Assembly (NCBI RefSeq): GCF_023278565.1
Contig: NC_064680.1
Span: forward strand, 1,550,001 to 1,614,000
DNA length: 64,000 bases
Source: Colletotrichum lupini
Taxonomy: Eukaryota; Ascomycota; Sordariomycetes; Glomerellales; Glomerellaceae
Reading direction: 5' to 3'
Every line of letters begins with the position of its first letter. The first letter of the stretch is position 1. A program made the position numbers and the translations under genes. Under the pieces are notes generated by a model. It did no database searches. It was not told the DNA's origin and saw only the letters and a list, made by a program, of their open reading frames with translations. Shown in pieces: positions 22,291 through 36,041 of the stretch.

Positions 22291-22669
22291 GGAGCCTCAG
22301 AAAGATGAGACTAGATGATGAGGGTCGTTTTCATCGTGTGTAGAACTAAAAGCGCCCGTGTTCGAGTATAAGGGCATTCGAGGTCGGCATAAGTGGCACA
22401 GGAAGCGTTGAAAAAATAGCATGGTGTATGATGAACGGTTTTATGTGTAAACCAACATAATCGAGACAGTATTGTACATCTTTGGGCAGCCGCGAACCAC
22501 GTGGCCTTTTCGTACATGCTACCCCTGACTCCGGAGTTGCGAATGATCTATATGCCCACCTTTTCGTTTTGTGACTGATAAGCCATGTTGCGGCCAGCCA
22601 TACCTCCTTTTTACCAAACCTATCTTGATACTCACCGCATTATCTTATGCTCAAAGTGTCTCTCCAGCC
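22291..22669. other. Convergent intergenic region (GAB1 / SAM37)
   Basis: 379 bp between two stop codons of converging genes. It should hold both 3' untranslated regions. Nothing else is recognised. Confidence 0.5.
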
Positions 22670-24241
22670 TTAATCAACAGCCAGTTCAGACTCGACATAC
22701 CTATGCTCCGAACCCCATCCAGCAGCCGGGCTCGCCTGCGGCACCGGGTCCGCAAGCCCCAGCGAAAAACTGAGCATCTGGCCCAAATCGCCAAACCTAC
22801 CGAGCCCCTTCTTCTCCGCCGTCCACGTCTGCGTCCGCAGGCCCCACGGCGGCAGACTCTTATACGTCCACACGCCGTACGCGATCGCCGAGCCAGCGAC
22901 CAACACCCCGCCCGCGAGCGCGAGCGCCCTCCGGTCCGCCGAGGCCCCCTTGGCCTTGATCTCGGCCCGCCGCCGCCACTCGTGGAGGTACGCCTCGCCG
23001 AGGTTCGGCGTCGCCTGCACTACGTTGTCGAGGAAGCGCGCCGCGGTACGGAGCGACGACGAAGGTGCCGCCGTCCAGGGGAGGGCGTTGCCCGGGTTCG
23101 TGAGGCACTCGTCGCGGAGGTCCGCGGCCATGGCGGCGAGGTGGGGAAATTTCTTGGCGAGGATGGTCGGTAGCCAGGACTGCGGGAGGTCGACCTGCTG
23201 GATGAGGGCGAGGTAGCCTACGAGGAGGCAGTCGAGGGACGTGGGGACCTCGCCGCCGAAGAAGCGCTTCTTCTCGCCTGGTGAGTCCTCGCCCCGCGCG
23301 CGGAGGGCTTCGAGGGGGGAGAGGGCGTCGACGGTGATGGCGTGGAGCCTGATGCCGCGCGCCGTGCCGGCCTTCATCTCCTCGAGCACCGTCTTCTTGT
23401 TGGAGACGGGGAGGTGCTTCATGGCGCGGTCCAGGGCGCGGTTCTTGGGCACGGCGGCGTCATCTCCGTTCTCGTCGTCGTCGTCCTCGGCGCCGAGGGA
23501 GTCGAGGCCGAGGTGGGCGCACCGGGTCGTGGCCTGGTTCCGGATCATGACGGGAACGGTCCAGCTCAGGGGGAACCCGAGGAGGTGGCTCAGGCCGGGG
23601 CGGGTGACGGCAACCCAGTTCTCGTGGGTGCCGTAGAGGGCGGCATCTAGCAAGGGCGCAAGGGCAGACTCGACGTAGGCGGCGTAGGCGAGGGCGTCTG
23701 CGCGCTGGGACGGGGTGAGGCGCGAGTCGAGGTCGAGGTCCCAGGAGGGGGAGTGCGGCGCGAGGGAGGCGAGGTGGGCCGCGATGGAGGCGTAGCCCGT
23801 TACCCAGACGCCGTTGGCCTTAAGGGCCGGTAGGCGGTCTAGCAGACGTTAGCGAGGCTGAGGGTAAAAGGGGGAGGGTCCATTGTGTGCATGTATTTTG
23901 GGCGAGTTTCTTTGTGCGTTGGGGTGAGCCTTTGTGAGGCTTTCTTTGTTATGAGTCGTCATGATGGGACGAGGCCGCGTGGGAAATTTGTTTCAACGGC
24001 GGAAAGCTCGAACGGTGGGAAGGGGGTGGGCAATGTAAAGACGCCGGCCGATGTAAGTGTGAATAAGTGAACCGGTATACTTACTTGATAAATGGACGGC
24101 AGGGTCGTTGCTCGGGACCAGACGCCATTGTGAGCTTGGGAGGGCGGTGTGCAGGTAGGCGATGGCGGCCAGACACTCGGCGTCGATGGAGGGGAGGCCA
24201 AACGCAGCGCCCCAGACGTGGAGCTCGAGGACGTCGTCCAT
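22670..24241 (-). CDS. SAM37: SAM37/metaxin-like subunit of the mitochondrial sorting and assembly machinery
   Basis: Outer-membrane subunit of the SAM complex, which inserts beta-barrel proteins into the mitochondrial outer membrane. Exons are 24241-24085 and 23838-22670, giving 441 residues. The intron (24084-23839, 246 bp) has a GTAAGT donor and a GCTAAC branch site before its TAG acceptor, and the joined reading runs cleanly through NDPAVHLSNRLPAL. The N-terminus MDDVLELHVWGAAFGLPSID is the GST/thioredoxin-like start typical of metaxin/SAM37. A second GST-like part includes EVPTSLDCLLVGYLALI. Near the C-terminus a hydrophobic segment ALALAGGVLVAGSAIAYGVW could be a membrane anchor. The intron is three to five times longer than the others in the window. 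Family call is good; C-terminal topology is inferred. Confidence 0.88.
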
Positions 24242-27200
24242 GGTCGGCGGTGTTGGTGTTGTGTCGTACGTTGTGGTGTGAAGGCCGGGTGACGAGTACA
24301 CCTCACGTACTGCGGGAACCGGCGTGTGTATCCAAGTATCCGCTTCACGTCGTCTGCCTTCGCTCGCTCTGTCCCCGCCGTAGACTCTAGAGACCCTGAT
24401 TGTCCGAGTTCTCTAGCGCAAGGGACGTGGTGCCAAAGGATGACGAAAAGTCGGGTGGCCGATGAGTCAAGCCCGTTTCAACGCACTGTTGTGGTATGAA
24501 GGATACCCTGAAGATCCCGCAAGGCAGCAATGAGCTGTAAGAGACAACCGTTTCTGATGATGTGCAACGCAATGTCACTGATGTGTCGTTCTGGGGAAAA
24601 GTAGGGACCCCTGCATTCCTTTCATCGCTTCAGCGGCGCGAAGATCCGCCTGAGCTTGGCCTGAACGGTTCGTTACGACCTCGGCGCGGGGTCACGTGGT
24701 CGGAGCATACGTACTGAGAAGTAACAAGGTATTAGGTACGGAGTACGGAGTACAGAAGCCTTACATAATCACGAGTGGAGGGACTGAGGCAGCTGAATAA
24801 AAGTGGATTCAGATCTCCCACGTTTTGCCACGCTTCGCCCCACTCCTCCCCCAAACGGGGCTCCATTTCCCGATTGGGACAGAATCGACGAACCCACCGT
24901 TCCCCCCCCTGACGATCCGGTTCACCGTTCGAGAAACTCCAAAACACGCCGCCGCGAAAATCACCAAGTATTTTTTTTTTCCCGCCGTCAAACGTCCACC
25001 AGTGACATAGAGGCAAAAATAAGAAGCGGTGACGTCTTGGCCATAAGCACCTTCTCTAATCTTCTGCGCCTGCATCCCCGGCGGGTCCGGATCACCAATG
25101 CAAGTCCCCTGAGCCATTCCCAAGTCTACCCTCCACGTGCCCCTCCGAAAGGGATCAAAGGGACCAACAGGAAGAGCCAAGGAAGGGAGGGGGATTAGAT
25201 ACATGATACATTGCGACATTTACTATGCAGTAGACATTCGACCTTCTTGATCCAATCTCGTGACCATCTTCCGAGATGACCAAAGCCGACGACGACTGCA
25301 GGGAGTTTCGCCACCACTAAGGCAGGTACGCGACACCGAACCCGTACACCGTAAGTTGTAACCGTAACCTACTGCAGGCACCACGACCACGGCGTGGCTA
25401 CCTTAGTTCCAAAGTAATTAATCTACACCGTCTGAATTCCAGACGCCCCCAGAAAACGTCCGACTTGAACCGTCCATTTTTTCGAAACGGGAAACAGATT
25501 GACAAGCTCGACAGGTGTGAACAGCGAACGGCGCTTGAAGAACGAATAGACCAAAGCCTCCCTCTCTCGTTTCATACAGATTCAAACATTCCTCCAGTTC
25601 GTCAAGTGGGGGGAGGGGGGAAGGGGAATTTGGAAATGGGAAAGACAAGTGATCAGCAGCGGAGCGCCAGGGTTCATCCATCTTGGTCACAGAAAATTCC
25701 ATAATAAACCCACGACAGCTAAGAACATTGTGATACCGCATTTCACGGGGTAAAAGATGCGCAGGGTGTCACTTTGATGAAAGGGCCTGGAGAGAGGGTC
25801 TCCTCCGTCCCGTCCTTTTTTATCTGACGTGACGTGCCGCACCCCGATTCCCTGCCAACGTAATCCTCGGACCTTGATCAGGGCTCGATATAGACACACA
25901 AGGAAAGACATCAGACTCTTAGCTACGAGGTCAATCCTTACCCTTACCCATTCAATGCTTCTATAGTAGCTTAAACCACCCCGTCCCCGCCCATCGGTGA
26001 CGAATCGTCGTCGTACCTGGATTAATTTAGATTCTTCTTCAGATCGCGGAGGAATATACGAAATCGTAACATACGGCAATAAAGGGGGGATAATACCAAT
26101 AGGGGAGAAAGAATCCCCCACCATTCATCGCGACACGCCTCTCTATCCATCAACTCGAGGTTCGAACCCAACGAGAAGCCCACATCGGTCGTTCCACGTC
26201 CACGGGACACCGCCCACGGCGGCTCCGTTTTCCCTGGGCGCCGTCTCTCGCGCCGCCGCCGCTGCGTCGGAGACATGGCACCAGTCCTTTCCCACAATCC
26301 CGACTCCCCGGCGCCATCTCCGCTAGCATGAATGCCGTCCATCGTATACTCGTCCACTGGTGTCAAACACCCGGATGCTAGCCAAGCTTGTCTTCGGGGG
26401 GGGGGGGGGGGGGGGGGAACCAAACTTCTTTGCAGTTTCTCCCTCTTTTCCGTTATTGCCCTCGAAAAAAGACGGGAAGGGCAGAATATCCAATTACACC
26501 ATCGTGCTAGCCTTCCCTTTAGCCTCCCGTCACCGGTGCGACGTAATTAGATAAGGGAGGCCCTAGAACGACGGCGCCTTGGACCGTCGAGCCCGTCAAA
26601 ACCGTCAACGACGTCTGTGTTTCTTTTATTTTTTTTTATGTTTTCCCCCTTGACTTTCTTCACAGACTTGACAGAGTACGAACTGATACTATAGCAGAGT
26701 CTCCACCCCCTGGGCTCTTTTTGCCCTCAACTTGGGAATTAGGGGTCCAACATTCCACATCCCGTACATCCACCCCCTTTTTTTTCTTCTGTCCTTTGCC
26801 CTTCCCGTCCGTCCACGGACGGGCTGAGGCTGAGCCTCATTTTCTCATTTCCAATTCCAACTGTACATTATGCTAAACCGTACCGTCAAAGGGGAGTTCG
26901 TCGAGAGGCAAAAAGGGATGGATGTTCCCAAAAAAAAAAAAAACTCTCTCGCAGGCCGCGGCATCAGAATCCACTCCGCCATCAGAAAACGGTACGGCGG
27001 ATAGTATTCACCGACAAGAATTGCACGCAAATAGGCTCAAACCATCTACTACGTACTGCGGTACAGATACGGAGTTCGGACCTCGAACAACAAATCTCGG
27101 CCCCGCCCCCAAGTGAGGCCTCTCTCTCTCTCTGGTCTGTCGGGTCCAACATGACGGTTTCGAGCTGGGTTTACTCCGTACTTTCGTACTTCAGCCGAGG

Positions 27201-30200
27201 TAATGGGCGTAAACCCGGGGGAAAATGCAAGCCCACCAGAAAAAACGCATGTCCAACCAATATGAGGCACGCATGAAAAGGCAACTACCACCACCGTTCG
27301 AACCGCACAACCAAAACCTCGCAAACCAGAACCTCAAATGTCCAGCTCATAATGGGCCATCCTACGCAAGTCCCCTTTGGAAGGTTTCAATAGATCAAAA
27401 CAGCCGCGCACCGCGGGTACCCTCACCCCTCCACTTCTCCCTTGCAAAAAATCTTTTTTAAAAAAAAAATGCAATGGCACGTCCCGAGGTCTACCGCCCA
27501 AGCCCTTTTCTCGCGCATCCCCTCCCCTCCCCTCCCCTTCGCCGCCGCGCTGCATCGCCCGCCCCTAAGGCATGTATTTGTCCTGCATCTCGACTTAGGC
27601 GAGATGAGCAGTTTGGCAACCGCGGACGGGGTAGGTGGTTCGGGTGGGATGGGGGATGGGAAATGGGGGGCCTAGATACGCAGTAAAACCTGGGGGTGAA
27701 AACCACCAAAAATCATAATACCGCGTCCCATTTTCCAACTTGATAAGCAGGACCTATGTGCAACATTATCAGCTGAGCTTCTCAGCCTGCCCGTCTCATT
27801 CCGGGCAGGCAAGGCCCCCCCCCGGTGGTAAGGTAGTGTAGCAGTATGTTCTCCTTGACGATAGATAGAGAGAGAGAGCAGGAATGTGACCAAACTTTTC
27901 ATTATCGATGTGATGTTTCTGCCAAAAGAAAAACACGCGCCCTAGCCGCACATCTTTTCCCTTCCAAACCCTGGCTAACATTCATGCCCCCTTGTCCTCC
28001 ATCTACCACTCTGCCACTCTGCGGTAACATAACACATCACGTCAGTCAGGGCAAGCAGCAGTACACACCACGGAGACGGAGCGTATCCGTAGGGCAGGGC
28101 AATCTCTACCGCAACGCGGAAAGATCTCAGATGATCTCCCCCCCTCCCTTTCGGTCAAGCACTACTACATCCAAACCCCCGTCGTTCGGTGTGTATCACC
28201 TAGAACGAAACCCGCTCTGCAAAAGACAATTGGGACGGGATGTGACGACGGGGCTTATCGACATCAGCACGAACAACATGCTATCCATTGGATGTCGAGG
28301 TAGAGATCGTCAAAAGAAGGCAGAGAAAAGCTGTCTGCTCTGCCCTGATGATCATGGTGTTGATGGTTTTCGTGGTGGTGGTGGTGGTGTGGAAACCACC
28401 AACAACACCACAACACCACCCCGGTTTCCTCACAAAAAGTCGACGTGTCAATATATTCTGCAACAACTGAGCGGTTTTTTTCCAATCCATTCTCCCACCA
28501 TCTCTCTGGGAGGGGCGTGGAGGTGTTTTTTTTTTCCCCCTCGACATACTGAAAAAAGGGGCCCCAAACATTGGGTCGCAAAAGATGGCCGCTGGCACCC
28601 CGTATTCAGCCATACTTTCTCTAGTTGGACATCAATATGTGTTGCTGGCGCGCTGCAAGAGTCGCAAACTGCCCTCCGGTGGCCGCTAGCCTGCCTGGTG
28701 TTGCCTTTTCGCCCTTGCGGTCTTCTGCAGGACGGCGCATGGTATTTGAGTATTTTTGGTCTGCTGATCGGGTCGGGTCGGTTATGCATAGCACATTGGG
28801 GGGGGATGGAGAGGGGAGAAGGGGAGGGGGGGTCGTCTGCGGCAAGGTTGGTTTCCGCAGTTGTTGTATGTAGGTATCACGGCCATGCAGCAGGAGAAAC
28901 AAAGTAGGCTGAGGTTTAAATTACCTTACCATGGCAGCCATGGGCTCGGTCTGCGAAAAAGGTGGCCGCCGCAGAGTAGTATTCTTTCTCGTTCCACCGC
29001 CAAACGCAAAGCAAATCAGTCCGTTACTCCGTAACCTCGTCCAACTTTCCCCCCAGCCCCCCAGCCCCCAATACGCCCCCAATACAGGGTGGTCGTCGGG
29101 AGGGACGGATAGACTGGGGGCCGATGCTCTCTCGGTCAACGTAGAGATCGGCTCACCTTTTCCCAACGACCCCGCGCGCTGCTGTCGCGGCCATGGTGAC
29201 GGCGGACGGGCGGGGAGGGATGGGGGAGAATGGGACGGGATGTCGTGCGTTGAGTGGGATGTGTTTCCCGCCCATCGTGCCATGTGCCACATGCCGTCTC
29301 AGTCTCACAATAGGCGGGAGAGGTTGATGAACGGGGGGCTCATGGTAAGGTCCTCTGTTTCTGCCATGGTTTGCGCGGCATTAGCGAGAGCTGTGCGGTT
29401 AAAGCGCGGATCAGTGAGGAAAGCCGGCTGCGAGGTCGAGGGCTTGGCTGGCCTTCAAAGTTGAATCACATTCATGCAGCAAAGTGAGGATCAAGTTTGT
29501 TTTGGTGAATTATGTGTGGTATTATAACTCTCATCTAGAATTGGGGTGGTCCAATGCTGAGATTGACCCCCTGTGCTCCAGTGCGAATGAGGAAATGTGA
29601 ACTCCTTCTCTCCAACTTTTGATGTATCCCAGTTGACTAAACCTGGTTCCTAAGAAACGCTCGTACTTGACGTCGAATCCATCCATCTCTCTGAGAAAGG
29701 GAAGGGGGGTATCGGCGACGACAAAGTGGGAAAAGAAAAAAAAACAAAAAAAGAGTAGACTTGTAGTGAGTCTCCCCCGACAAATGCTCCTTTCTAATGA
29801 TACATGTTTGTGTTGATGAGGTTGTGGAAAATGCGTGATTGAATGATGACGTTGAGGTTTGTTCCTGGTCCCGTAATGATGCTTTGCTCGTTCCGTTGTA
29901 GGTCATGGATTAAAGATGGTGGTTTCCGTTGGCTTGGTTGAATAACCCGCTTGCGGTGAAAGTGGTGTAGAGAGAACGAGGGGTAGGTTTGTATTGTTAC
30001 AAGGTGGTATGTCGGTGAATACTGCGTAGGGGGTGTAGCAGTCGATGACGAAGTAGAGTGGGTTGTTGCGTGGTTGCTGGTAAGTTGCGTGCAGAGCCCA
30101 GCTCTTGGGAACGCGGGCCGGCACGAAGAGAAGGGGAAGAAGGTGAGGGAGGAAGAATAAAAAAGGCCCATTCTCGAGACCGCCTCGGAGCAACTGATGA

Positions 30201-33200
30201 CCCCGCGGTCCATCGTGACGCAGGTGCGTTTGCCCGGTCTGGAGAGATTGAGGGGCAGTTGCATTGGCCCGGTGGTCGCAGAGGTGAGGCTTTTGGAGAG
30301 ACCTCTGCCCCTCGGTCAAATGGTGTGGGTGGTGTGGGTGAGACGCATGCATGGCCAACACATGGAGGCGTGTATGGCGTGCATATTGGAATGCGTGGTA
30401 AATCCTGCGGGCTGCCAAATACAGGCCGACTGAATGGATGCGGTGTTGTTGCTGAAGGGTGTGGATCGGTTTTCGTTCGCAGTTGGTATTTTCCCGAGAA
30501 CTGGTTCAATGGGTTTGTTGGCCCCCGTTCGTCCGTGTTGTTGGTTTTCGACTGCGAAGGGAAACCGAAGGGCAGCTCCATTCGATGTGGTGGTGGTGGT
30601 TTGTTTCTCAACTCACGGCTCTAGAAAGCTCTCGAGTTGGTGTATTGCGCGAGGCCAACCGCCAGCCACTCTTTAACCGCGGGTGGGCAGAGGAGGAAGA
30701 GGGCGTTGAGGCGGCGGGCCGGGGCAGGGAGGAAGTTGCGAGGGGCGCTGAGCAGGCATGGTGATGAAGTCGTTGTTTGCGGAGCAAGCCATATGAGCTG
30801 TTGTGAAGTTGTTGGTTTCGGTTGAGGTAAGGCTGCGTAGATGTAGCCTTGGGGAGTTTTGTATGTTGTAGTGTTGCAGGTTGTTGAGCCGTTGAGGAAT
30901 GAGGACAAAGACTCTTTGGTGTGTAGTGGTGGATGGAGGATGTGAGAGTAGTATGTAACCAAACGGTCGTAAGTTGGAAGAGTTTCGTCTGAATCTGGTC
31001 TTGTCGATGAGGATTGTGATCTGGTCGGGAATAGTAGTCCATCGATACTAGGGGGGGAGTCGGGTGCCTTATGTATCTACGAATGCGGCCATGGGAAGGA
31101 GATTTTGGCTGGCGGTGCCTGTTTGCAGAGCTCGCTGTCCGAGACTCTGCAATTTTGGAACAGCCAGAAACCTTGCAAGGGTATTAGCCCAGCTTGACCT
31201 TGGATCGGGCACTGGTGTCTTCTTGCTCGGGAGGGGGGTGTGTGGTGTCAGGGGAGAAGGGTGTGAAGGGTGTGTGAGGGAGTGAGTGCCTACTTACCGT
31301 ACTGCGTAGGTAAACCACCGTAAGAGAGGGTAAAAGTAGGGTGTGTGGTGACTATTGTGGGAGTGTGAGATGAGGGTGAAGGGCGAGTTTGCGTGTGTTG
31401 CGAGCTGTCCAGGGGTAAGTCGGCAGGGTGTGGGATGGGCGGCGATGGGGTGGCAGTAAAGTGAAGGTGAAGAAAGGAATTTTGCCTGGGACGGGAGAGA
31501 GAGAGAGAGAGCAGGTACGTCAGTACTTTGACCCCTTGTACCTGACACTGCCAGTGCCAAAATTAAAGCTTTGCCCTGGGCGTCCACTCCGTCTGGTCTT
31601 GGTGTTCTGGTGTGTGGATGGGGACGCGGCATTCCGTTTACGCTACCTTACGCCATCAGGTACACCACGGCACGGTACTTGCATACGGTATTCCAGAGCC
31701 GTAACGGTGGAATGCAGGTCTGCAGACTGTACGTACTGACCCACACACCGTCGAGTGGAGATCAGCGTCTAGCCGAAGCAACCGTTTCTCCAGAAATGTC
31801 AATCTCGTCAATCACCCCCAACGGTGGGCCGCCGTCTCGTCTCATCTTGCTGAGGTGACGGGCGGCTCCCATGACTGCCCGCTGCCCTGGAAAAAGGTCT
31901 CCCTCTTTTTGGCGGTGACGCATCGCCAGAGTCACCGTGGGGCTTGACCGCCGCAACGCGAGGAAATGAAACAAGCACGCGTACAGGGGGCTGCCCTGCC
32001 CTGAACGTGTTCCTGCCCCCTGTCACACCGGCCTTTCTCACCGTCTCCATCCACTCTCAGTTTTCCCCATACACTACTGTACTCCGTAGAGTAGACTAAC
32101 CGTCAGTCAGGCACAGAACGGAGCGGAGACGGAGACGGAGGGATTTGCCCACCAGCCAACAGGACACCTGTGCTCTCACTCTCACTCTCATTCCCTCACT
32201 CACTCTCTGGCGAACTCACCTCACCCAGATGAAGGTATCCGTATCCATTCCAGGCACCAATAAAAAAGGGGAGCCCTTTACAGAAAAAAGGAGACAGCGT
32301 TCGGCAGCTCCGTCTCTTCCAATCCAACCCTTGTCCTCCTCTTCCTGTTACGGTTCAATCTCAACCCGTCAGGGAAATTGCAAAGCTCACCGCTCAAACA
32401 CCACCTACTTGACACCAAACCAGTCAACCGGTGACCACCACCACACACACGTCTCCGCCGTGGCACACAGAATGGCACTCACACACACACGCACACACAT
32501 ACACTTGGACTACCAAAATTGCCAAAGCTCCCATCTCGTGCCGTCCATCTTCAGACGACACCCAATCAACCAGTTACAGAGCCAATATAAAGTTGCGACG
32601 TGCGTAATTTTGCGTTGACGACAGCGAGAAGGAGTACGAATACAGAACTCTCAAGTCCCTCCCTCTTAGACCTCTCCTCCCTGATGCATCGCATCATGTC
32701 ACGGTGTCTACAGAAAACCTCAAACCCGGGTGGCCTGTTTAAACTGTCCACTTCTGCAAGTGAGCAATCATGTCTCGTCTCAACTCCCGAGTCCCCTTTC
32801 ACCAAGCGGCTCTTTGTTCCCACGTTGGGGGGAGTTCCCCGGTTCGCCGTGGACAAAAACTCTCTTTTGGCTCTTGTGAGTCTTGTCCTTTCACCCAAAC
32901 TTGACAACTTACAAGCAGCATTGCGCGGACAAGGCGCCGCCCCAGAAGCCGCCGGCCGTGGCTCAGCTTCCGTAGAACACCAAATTGTTCGCCTGTAGAA
33001 AAAGTCTCACCGAACGCCCGTAGAATATCTGCCGCGTACAGTCGTACGTCCGTTACTATTACGACTTTCTTACTACGGATACTACGGATACAACTGCGCG
33101 GCCCTTTTTCGTCCTTTTCTGCGCAGTAATCTTAATTTTCCTGGGCGCGCAAACACGATTACACATTACACCTACATCATTGGCGTCGTCGTTCTGCAGA

Positions 33201-34168
33201 GTCCAACGTACACGTAGCGCAAGCCCGCACACAAACCTGCAACTGCAACTCTACCTTGGCTGTACGCGGTAGAGTACATGCCTCTAAAGAAGCAGAAGAA
33301 GCAATAGAACACATGATAAAAAAAAAAGTCATTACATTTCACTTGCATGCGCGCATGTGCTGCTGCAGATAGCGGGGCCAGAGGCTCCGTCGACGTTGCT
33401 TCAGGTGCATCCAAAATAAAATTCTTCAGGGGGTGTTTCTTCTTCGTGTCTTCTCAGCTTCCTCCTGCTGCGGCGGCAACATGCAGACAAAATAGATGCA
33501 GCCTATTGCTGCCGCAGCCCATTCACCGTCGCATTTCGTTCCGAAATCCGCAGCATCGAGCAGCAATTATCATCGCATTGCCTGATCTCACCTAACCACT
33601 CCGACGTAGGCGTCCTGCTGCGCCCCGATGAGCTCTCTGAGCTTACCTCACCTTGTAATAGCGTCTGCCTGGAACAAGAATAAACCCCCAACCCAAGTCC
33701 CCCCGAGTATCCGTACTCCGTATTACGATGAAGCGCCGTAATCATGGTCAAAAAGGCTGAATGCGGACAGCAGCTGACACGTAGTAACAGGTAACAGATT
33801 ATCTACGATCAAGGCAGAGCAAGGGGGGGTGGATAATTGGCCTCCTCCCCCATTGGCAAAAAAAAAATCATCATCAAATTAGAAAAAGCTGCCAGTCACC
33901 AGCGCTTCAAGGGGTCCAGCGGGGCGCAACGAAACCCTCCTCCCATCTCCATTCGAAATCGACCATCTTGCAGCAGGACAAGGGCATGCGTGGCGTGGGC
34001 CAAGGGGAAAATGGACACTCTTCACTTCAAGGAAGTCGAAGACGGTATGGCCCAGGGGGATAAGGGGGGGCGGGCGGGCTGAGGACCAAGGCAAGGGAGA
34101 GAGGAAATTTCCCATCAAAAAATCGGTAACAATGAAGCGAACGAGCCGAATTGGCCTGCTTTACGGTA
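24242..34168. other. Long GC-balanced gene desert, segment 1
   Basis: Almost 10 kb with no coding region I can support on either strand. The sequence is not AT-rich and not RIP-mutated. It holds many C/T-rich or A/G-rich runs, a 22-base G run (26396-26417), an A run near 26930-26943, a CA-type microsatellite near 32479-32504, a possible GGT/ACC hairpin near 28356-28423, and repeated TACGGAGTAC-like motifs. The first few hundred bases below 24600 should contain the SAM37 promoter. Open frames exist up to about 350 codons but are low-complexity, overlap on both strands and match no family I know. Non-coding transcripts are possible but cannot be shown. Confidence 0.5.
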
Positions 34169-34176
34169 ATAATTAA
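34169..34176 (+). repeat. Target-site duplication, left (ATAATTAA)
   Basis: Eight bases identical to 38448-38455 and directly abutting the left inverted repeat. The pattern nTnnnnAn fits the hAT target consensus. Confidence 0.85.
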
Positions 34177-34233
34177 GGGCGAGGATATTCTGCCAGCAGC
34201 TCCCGCTATTCTGCCACTAAGTGTGGCTGCGGC
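34177..34233 (+). repeat. Left terminal inverted repeat of the DNA transposon
   Basis: 57 bp starting GGGCGAGGATATTCTGCC. It pairs with the reverse complement of 38391-38447 with four mismatches, at TIR positions 1, 42, 49 and 53. It contains two copies of ATTCTGCCA, 20 bp apart. Confidence 0.9.
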
Positions 34234-34274
34234 AGGCCCTACCTCCGACCACGGAGCCCAGCTGCCCATACCCA

Positions 34275-34333
34275 CCTACTTACCTACCTACCTACCTACT
34301 TACTTACCTACTTACCTACTTACCTACCTACTT
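34275..34333 (+). repeat. (CTAC/TTAC)n tetranucleotide microsatellite
   Basis: About 15 copies of a CTAC or TTAC unit just inside the left end of the transposon, at the point where the un-mutated edge gives way to the AT-rich interior. The CTAC/TTAC variation may be drift or mutation of the same unit. Confidence 0.75.
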
Positions 34334-36041
34334 ATAACTACTACTTTATTAACCTCGCCGTTACTACTACTATTAATTAAAGCTATTCCTAACGTTAATA
34401 TACTATAAAAAGAGAATAATTACGAAGTTAACGATCCCTTTATTTACTAATATATTATTAATTATAATAATTACGGTTATATAAAATATAACTACTTATT
34501 TTATAACTAGTGCTTTTCTAACTTATTTAAAGTTAAAGTAGTACTTAACGAGGTTACTTACGAAGCTAGCTTTATAATCCGAATTATTTAATATAAGCCC
34601 TTTATTAGGGTACTAATTACTATTACTTATTATTATATTTATAACCCGCGTTATAATTTAAAACGGTAATATTTTATAAAATTAACTTATTTAAATAAGT
34701 ATTATAAATCCTTAACCTCGTTTATAAACTACTATTAATAAATCGTTATTAACTTTTTAAGTAATAATTAGCTCTTTTATTCCGTTATTAACGACTTTTA
34801 TAATTACTATAATTACTTATTTAGTAATATTAATACTTTTACGTATTACTACTGCGCGCTATTATATAATAAAAAGGACTAAATTATTAACTAATAAAAT
34901 AAAGGTATTCGACTTATTTAAATCTTTTTAAGCTTGCGATTAGAAAGTAGTAATTATCATAATATTATTACCCGTAATATATTTAATATATTAGCTACTT
35001 ATTACCGTAACGAATTAAGTAATAGGACCCCTATTAAGTAGTTATTTAACTAATTATACGATTTAATAAAGTATTAGTACCGTTTTTAATATAATAACGC
35101 GGGCTATATTACGAGCTTATTTATCGTACTTACTATTACGATTTCCCTACTTTAATAATATCCGGATATTTTATTAATAAATTTTATATATAAAATTAAC
35201 TAATTTAATATATTATTATTTAATATTTACGGAGTAACTAACGATAGTTATACTTTTTAAATTACGAGTTAATTTTTATTTAATAAGAAGGAAGCTAATT
35301 ATTATTAAGTTATTAATTAATTATTAGTATTACTCCGGGCTTATAAAATTCCCTTTTTATAAGTTATATATACGGATTGCGAGATTATTTTATTTAATAC
35401 CCTCGATAATAATACCTAATTTAAAGTAGTACTATACGTACTTTATTATTAATACGTTAACTTTAACGTACTAGCCCGGACTTAGTATTACTTCGGCCCG
35501 GCTACGAGGGACGAGATTAGCGTAGTTATACGTAACCCTTATTTTTAGTAATTCTTTATAGATTATAGTAATCTTTTTTATAACTAATTAATAATTATAT
35601 AGTGGTTTTTTTTTCGGCTTTATAGGCATAAAAGATCGACCTTAATAAGATTACGCTTTTAAAGGAAATTATACAATATAATATACTTTTTAACTATATA
35701 ATACGCACAATATATCCTAAGTACGCACTTAATATAATATAGTAATTTCGATACGAAAACCGCTATTTAATTCGGAATAAGTAAGCTACCCTTTACGTAG
35801 CGGCGCTAGTTAAAAAAGTTAATAATAAAAGTTAACTATAACAATTAGCTATAATAGTTAGCTATAATAGTTAGAGGCGGCCTTTTTTAACCACAGAGGT
35901 TCTAAACTTTAATAGCGACGTAAAGGTTTTTTAAAAAAGGGCTAAATAAGCTAATATCTATTACTCTTCGTACTAGAGCTCGTAAAGATTCTTTTTATCC
36001 TTATCGCTTTTAGTATCGCCCAAAGCTACTCTCTATTTAAA

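Noticed and set aside
26150..26180. GGTTCGAACCC, resembling a tRNA T-arm
   Set aside because: The five-base stem beside the loop does not pair, and no acceptor stem, D-arm or anticodon arm can be formed in the 70 bases upstream.
27846..28907. 353-codon open frame on the plus strand
   Set aside because: Low-complexity, simple-sequence product with overlapping frames on the other strand and no recognisable domain.
29305..29367. Minus-strand start-exon-like sequence (ATG in good context, 20 codons, then a GTGAGA donor)
   Set aside because: No continuing exon with protein-like text was found downstream on the minus strand.
32145..32618. 157-codon frame with ATG after a C/T-rich leader-like region
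   Set aside because: Product is His/Thr/Ser low-complexity text from CA and CT microsatellites, with no homology recognised.
24400..34168. CRISPR arrays, rRNA genes or a secondary-metabolite cluster
   Set aside because: No regular repeat-spacer pattern, no rRNA-like sequence and no biosynthetic gene motif was seen.
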